Part shown: in pieces, positions 61,193-64,000 of the stretch
Layout of the letters: every line of letters starts with the position of its first letter
Numbering within the stretch: position 1 is the first letter of the stretch
Assembly (NCBI GenBank): GCA_003168255.1
Contig: PMSU01000151.1
Span: forward strand, 25,833-89,832
From: Actinomycetota bacterium
Lineage (GTDB): Bacteria; Actinomycetota; Actinomycetes; Streptosporangiales; Streptosporangiaceae
Reading direction: 5' to 3'
Length of the DNA stretch: 64,000 bases
Notes under the pieces: generated by a model
What the model was told of the DNA's origin: nothing
Databases searched by the model: none
Seen by the model: the letters and a program-made list of their open reading frames with translations, nothing else
Program-made: the position numbers and the translations under genes

Positions 61193-61736
61193 GGTGCTTC
61201 CTCCGTGGTGTGCGGTCAGACCGCTCGCCGTAAGGACCCCGTCCCGGCCGGTCTGTGCCGTCCACCCGGGCGCGATCGGACATCTGATGTTTCGCTGCGG
61301 GCCGCGCTGCCCTGTGCCTCACGGTGACCCCAGTCTATTACGGACGAGAGTCGTCTGATAATGACAGCGGGGCTTGCTGAGCTCGGGTCAAGCTGGTTAC
61401 CCCTCAGGTTTCGTATGAGACCCCCCCGGCGGAGCCGGGGAGGTCTTGCCTTCGGCAGAAGCCGATCCTATGGTGGCCAATATCAGACGAACATCGTCTG
61501 AAAGATCGATGACCGCCCAGGCCCGCAGGGCAGGCGAGATGCGGTGACGGATCCTCTCCTGGTCCGCTCCGGCCGCCAGTGCCAGCCCCTTCCCTGCCGA
61601 GCCAGCCGGCCGGATGAGGGGGGATGGCATGCATCTCGGAAAGATCGCCGCCGGGCTGCGGCCAGGAGATCACATCGTGTTCATGCTCCGCGATGAGTAC
61701 ATCCGAGCCCTCGCTCACAGCGACTAGGAGACCCCA
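61193..61736. other. Intergenic stretch with two weak small ORFs
   Basis: ATG 61614 to TAG 61727 (37 codons, + strand) ends 9 bp before the P450 start and includes GLRPGDHIVFMLRDEYIRAL, which recalls the start of MEDS sensory domains. On the minus strand, 61630-61397 reads IRHRISPALRAWAVIDLSDD then VRLILATIGSASAEGKTS. Neither has a ribosome site. GACGAACATCGTCTG-type inverted bases near 61487 and CAGACGA near 61352 recur. Confidence 0.35.
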
Positions 61737-62999
61737 ATGACCCTCACCGTGACCGAAGCCGGGCTCGCTTTCACCAACCCGGCCGCCTACGCCGACGAAG
61801 ACCAGCTGCACGAGGCACTCACGCTCTTGCGCCGCCAGGATCCCGTGCACTGGGTGGAGGCGCCCGGGTACGAGCCCTTCTGGGCCGTCACCCGGCATGC
61901 CGACATCATGGAGATCGAGCGGGACAACACGCTGTTCCTCAACGCGCCCAGGCCGCTGCTGGCGACCGCCGAGATGGATGCTCAGGCAAAGCAGCGGGAG
62001 ACCGAGGGCACGGCGCTGCGCACCCTCATCCACATGGACGACCCGCAGCACAAGGTGGTGCGGGCGATCGGCGCCGACTGGTTCCGGCCGCGGGCGATGC
62101 GGGCGCTGGCGGACCGGGTGACCGAGCTCGCCCGCCACTACGTAGAACGGATGGCTGACTACGGCGGGGAATGCGACTTCGCTACCCAGGTCGCCGTGCA
62201 CTACCCGTTGTACGTGATCCTCTCGCTGCTCGGGCTGCCCGAGTCGGACTTCCCCCGGCTGCTCAAGCTCACCCAGGAGCTGTTCGGCGGCGGCGACGAC
62301 GAACTCCAGCGCGGCAAGACACCGGAGGAGCTGATGGCGACCCTGCTCGACTTCTTCGCCTACTTCCAGGACCTGACGACCGCGCGCCGGGCGACACCGA
62401 CCGGCGACCTCGCCTCGGCGATCGCCAACGCGCGCCTCGACGGCGAGTACCTGTCCGACTTCGACACCGCTTCTTACTACGTCATCATCGCCACCGCCGG
62501 TCACGACACCACCAGCTCCACCATCGCGGGCGGCCTGCACGCGCTCATCCAGCACCCGGCTGAGATGGCCCGGCTGCGCGACGACCCCGGCCTGCTGCCG
62601 ACCGCAGCCGACGAGATGATCCGCTGGGTCACCCCCGTCAAGGAGTTCATGCGCACCGCCGCCGCCGATACCGAGGTCGGCGGCGTGCCGGTTAAGCGGG
62701 GTGAGGCGGTGCTGCTGTCCTACCCCTCGGCCAACCGGGACGAAGAGGTCTTCGACGACCCGTTCCGTTTCGACGTCGGCCGTGACCCGAACCGGCACCT
62801 GGCGTTCGGCTTCGGCGTCCACTTCTGCCTCGGCGCTGCCCTCGCCCGGATGGAGACCCGCGCCATGTTCGCCGAGCTGCTGCCCCGGCTGGAGTCCATC
62901 GAGCTGGCGGGCCGGCCGGAATGGATGGCCACCACCTTTGTCGGCGGGCTCAAGCACCTGCCCATCCGCTACCGCCTGAAGGGGATGACGCCAGGCTGA
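61737..62999 (+). CDS. Cytochrome P450
   Basis: 420 residues from ATG 61737, behind AGGAGAC. All P450 landmarks are present: I-helix IATAGHDTTSSTIAGGLHAL, ExxR in DEMIRWVTPV with PVKEFMRTA following, and the heme loop AFGFGVHFCLGAALARMETR with the ligand Cys near residue 364. It is soluble, as usual for bacterial P450s, and needs a ferredoxin and reductase that are not adjacent; the fused reductase at 57115 carries its own ferredoxin but has no known link. The similarity is to sterol/terpene-type actinobacterial P450s, substrate unknown. A TetR gene follows 32 bp on. Confidence 0.96.
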   Translation: MTLTVTEAGLAFTNPAAYADEDQLHEALTLLRRQDPVHWVEAPGYEPFWAVTRHADIMEIERDNTLFLNAPRPLLATAEMDAQAKQRETEGTALRTLIHMDDPQHKVVRAIGADWFRPRAMRALADRVTELARHYVERMADYGGECDFATQVAVHYPLYVILSLLGLPESDFPRLLKLTQELFGGGDDELQRGKTPEELMATLLDFFAYFQDLTTARRATPTGDLASAIANARLDGEYLSDFDTASYYVIIATAGHDTTSSTIAGGLHALIQHPAEMARLRDDPGLLPTAADEMIRWVTPVKEFMRTAAADTEVGGVPVKRGEAVLLSYPSANRDEEVFDDPFRFDVGRDPNRHLAFGFGVHFCLGAALARMETRAMFAELLPRLESIELAGRPEWMATTFVGGLKHLPIRYRLKGMTPG

Positions 63000-63031
63000 T
63001 CCCGGACACCTCGACGTGACAGACTCGGGCC

Positions 63032-63652
63032 GTGGGAACCGAGGCGGCCGGGCATGCCGGGCGGGGCCGCCCGGCCGACCCCGATATCGAGCGACGGGTC
63101 ATCGCTGCGGCCCTGAGCGTCTACGGGGAGGTTGGCTGGGCTGGATTCACGCTCGACCGGGTCGCCCGCCGCGCTCCGGTCGGCAAGGCCGCGCTGTACC
63201 GGCGCTGGCCGACGAAGGAAGACCTCCTGCTGGCCGCCCTTGAGCACCTCGCCGAGCCGCCAGACGAGGGGGCCGACCTCACCGACCTGCGCGGCCGCCT
63301 CGTCGCTATGGCAGAGCAGGTCATCGACATGTTCGTTGGCCCCAAGGCGCTGGTGCTGCCCCGGGTGCTGATCGAGGCGGCGCAGTACCCGGCGCAGTTC
63401 GACGACATGGTGCAGAACATCGTCCGGGCCCGTTTCGGCGGCGCCCGAGCTGTCATTCAGGCCGCCGTCGACCGCGGCGAGCTGCCCGCCGAAACGCCAC
63501 CCGACCTGATCATCGACGCCATTATGGGCAGGGTCGTCAGCCTCATCGTGCTCACCCCCGGTGCGCAGCGCATCGCCATAAACGACTGCCGCCACGACTA
63601 CGCCACGTCGATCACCGACTTCGTCCTGAAGGCCATCACCCGCCGGGCCTGA
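63032..63652 (+). CDS. TetR-family regulator next to the P450
   Basis: 206 residues from GTG 63032. Helix-turn-helix at about residues 20-65 (IERRVIAAALSVYGEVGWAG, FTLDRVARRAPVGKAALYRR, WPTKEDLLLAALEHL). The C-terminal domain (MFVGPKALVLPRVLIEAAQY, then VIQAAVDRGELPAETPPDLI) is of the TetR_C_11-like kind. It is in the same direction as the P450, separated by 32 bp, and may regulate that gene. Confidence 0.94.
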   Translation: MGTEAAGHAGRGRPADPDIERRVIAAALSVYGEVGWAGFTLDRVARRAPVGKAALYRRWPTKEDLLLAALEHLAEPPDEGADLTDLRGRLVAMAEQVIDMFVGPKALVLPRVLIEAAQYPAQFDDMVQNIVRARFGGARAVIQAAVDRGELPAETPPDLIIDAIMGRVVSLIVLTPGAQRIAINDCRHDYATSITDFVLKAITRRA

Positions 63653-63995
63653 CCGGCTGCCTCAGCTGCACCACCTACGCCAGCATGCAGACGTGCCTCG
63701 GAGACCAGCTCGGCCCCGACCTGGCCTTTGCCGTCGAAAGCTAGCCCGCGGCCGGGGACGGCCGCCGGCCGCACATCGGTGAACACGAAGCCATCCCGTT
63801 CGGCTGTCTTGCCGATGACCACCTTCAACGGGTGGAAGACCTGCCAGCGCGCCGCGCACGCCCGTGCGCGGCGGTCTGAAGCCGCGCGGGACGGCCGACG
63901 GCGTGAAAGCGTGCCCGGCCTGTGCTGGCATCGCCTCTCACTTCGCCGTGCCCCGCGCGCCAAGGCCTTCCAGGCCCAGCTCGCGAGGAGAGAGC
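63653..63995. other. Intergenic stretch at the right edge
   Basis: On the minus strand WQVFHPLKVVIGKTAERDGF, then VFTDVRPAAVPGRGLAF (about 63845-63735) reads like part of a protein but has no start or body on either side, so a gene remnant is possible. On the + strand a GTG near 63903 opens VKACPACAGIASHFAVPRAP, a CxxC-type peptide running into the next gene. Neither is well supported. Confidence 0.35.
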
Positions 63996-64000
63996 ATGAC
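63996..64000 (+). CDS. First codon of a gene beyond the window
   Basis: GAGGAGAGAGC directly precedes ATG at 63996, a strong ribosome site 4-5 nt ahead. Only ATGAC is inside the window, so nothing can be said of the product. Confidence 0.45.

Overview
The window is high-GC DNA with GTG starts, ATGA/GTGA stop-start overlaps and strong GC-rich hairpins. It carries a gene order typical of actinobacteria: garA-like FHA gene, MerR gene of the ftsR type, bifunctional-nuclease gene, second MerR gene, gcvP, next to pgsA-like and GDP-mannose pyrophosphorylase genes. A filamentous actinomycete (Streptosporangiales or Streptomyces relatives) is the best guess; genus cannot be read from the sequence. No rRNA, tRNA, CRISPR array or intact transposase was seen.

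Layout. 1-14 kb is chromosomal core: the uvrC N-terminus, an HxlR/YceI pair, a lipoprotein, gcvP behind a glycine riboswitch, the MerR/nuclease/MerR/FHA block, the nucleotidyltransferase-mutase fusion and a CDP-alcohol phosphotransferase. 14-30 kb is housekeeping and stress: thiC behind a TPP riboswitch, a GH92 remnant, MarR/DUF1707, CcdA, FKBP, a tricorn-like protease, a C26 amidotransferase, flavohemoglobin, dienelactone hydrolase, thyX, a secreted repeat protein, and a fused trpE-trpG behind a Trp-Trp leader peptide and attenuator.

30-50 kb is accessory metabolism. A sugar-alcohol type dehydrogenase is followed by a TetR/MFS pump pair with two inverted copies of one 15-bp operator. Next is an organosulfur-scavenging block (SfnB-like, SfnG-like and DszC-like proteins, SsuD, flavin reductase) that should take dimethylsulfone and sulfonates to sulfite with reduced FMN. 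Then comes a divergent aromatic-acid block: a DhbE/SdgA-type adenylating ligase and an aryl-CoA FAD monooxygenase carrying only the tail of an OYE-like domain, facing a VOC protein, an 82-residue orphan, two alpha/beta hydrolases and a TetR regulator. This block is the best candidate for an undescribed pathway.

50-64 kb is a patchwork with signs of transfer and decay: a cupin gene run into a headless DUF5753 regulator, a DUF397 partner, two related ~160-bp elements with inverted termini flanking an AT-richer segment (PH-domain membrane protein, two-TM protein with a duplicated 24-residue tail, RelE-like orphan toxin candidate), an XRE-DUF5919 regulator, small coupled genes including an RpoA-CTD-like HhH protein, a MOSC-oxygenase-reductase fusion coupled to a 48-codon ORF, a DinB protein, a VOC protein, a P450 and a TetR regulator.

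Several tandem repeats (9, 16, 18 and 24 bp) sit inside or just after genes and seem to be a habit of this genome.
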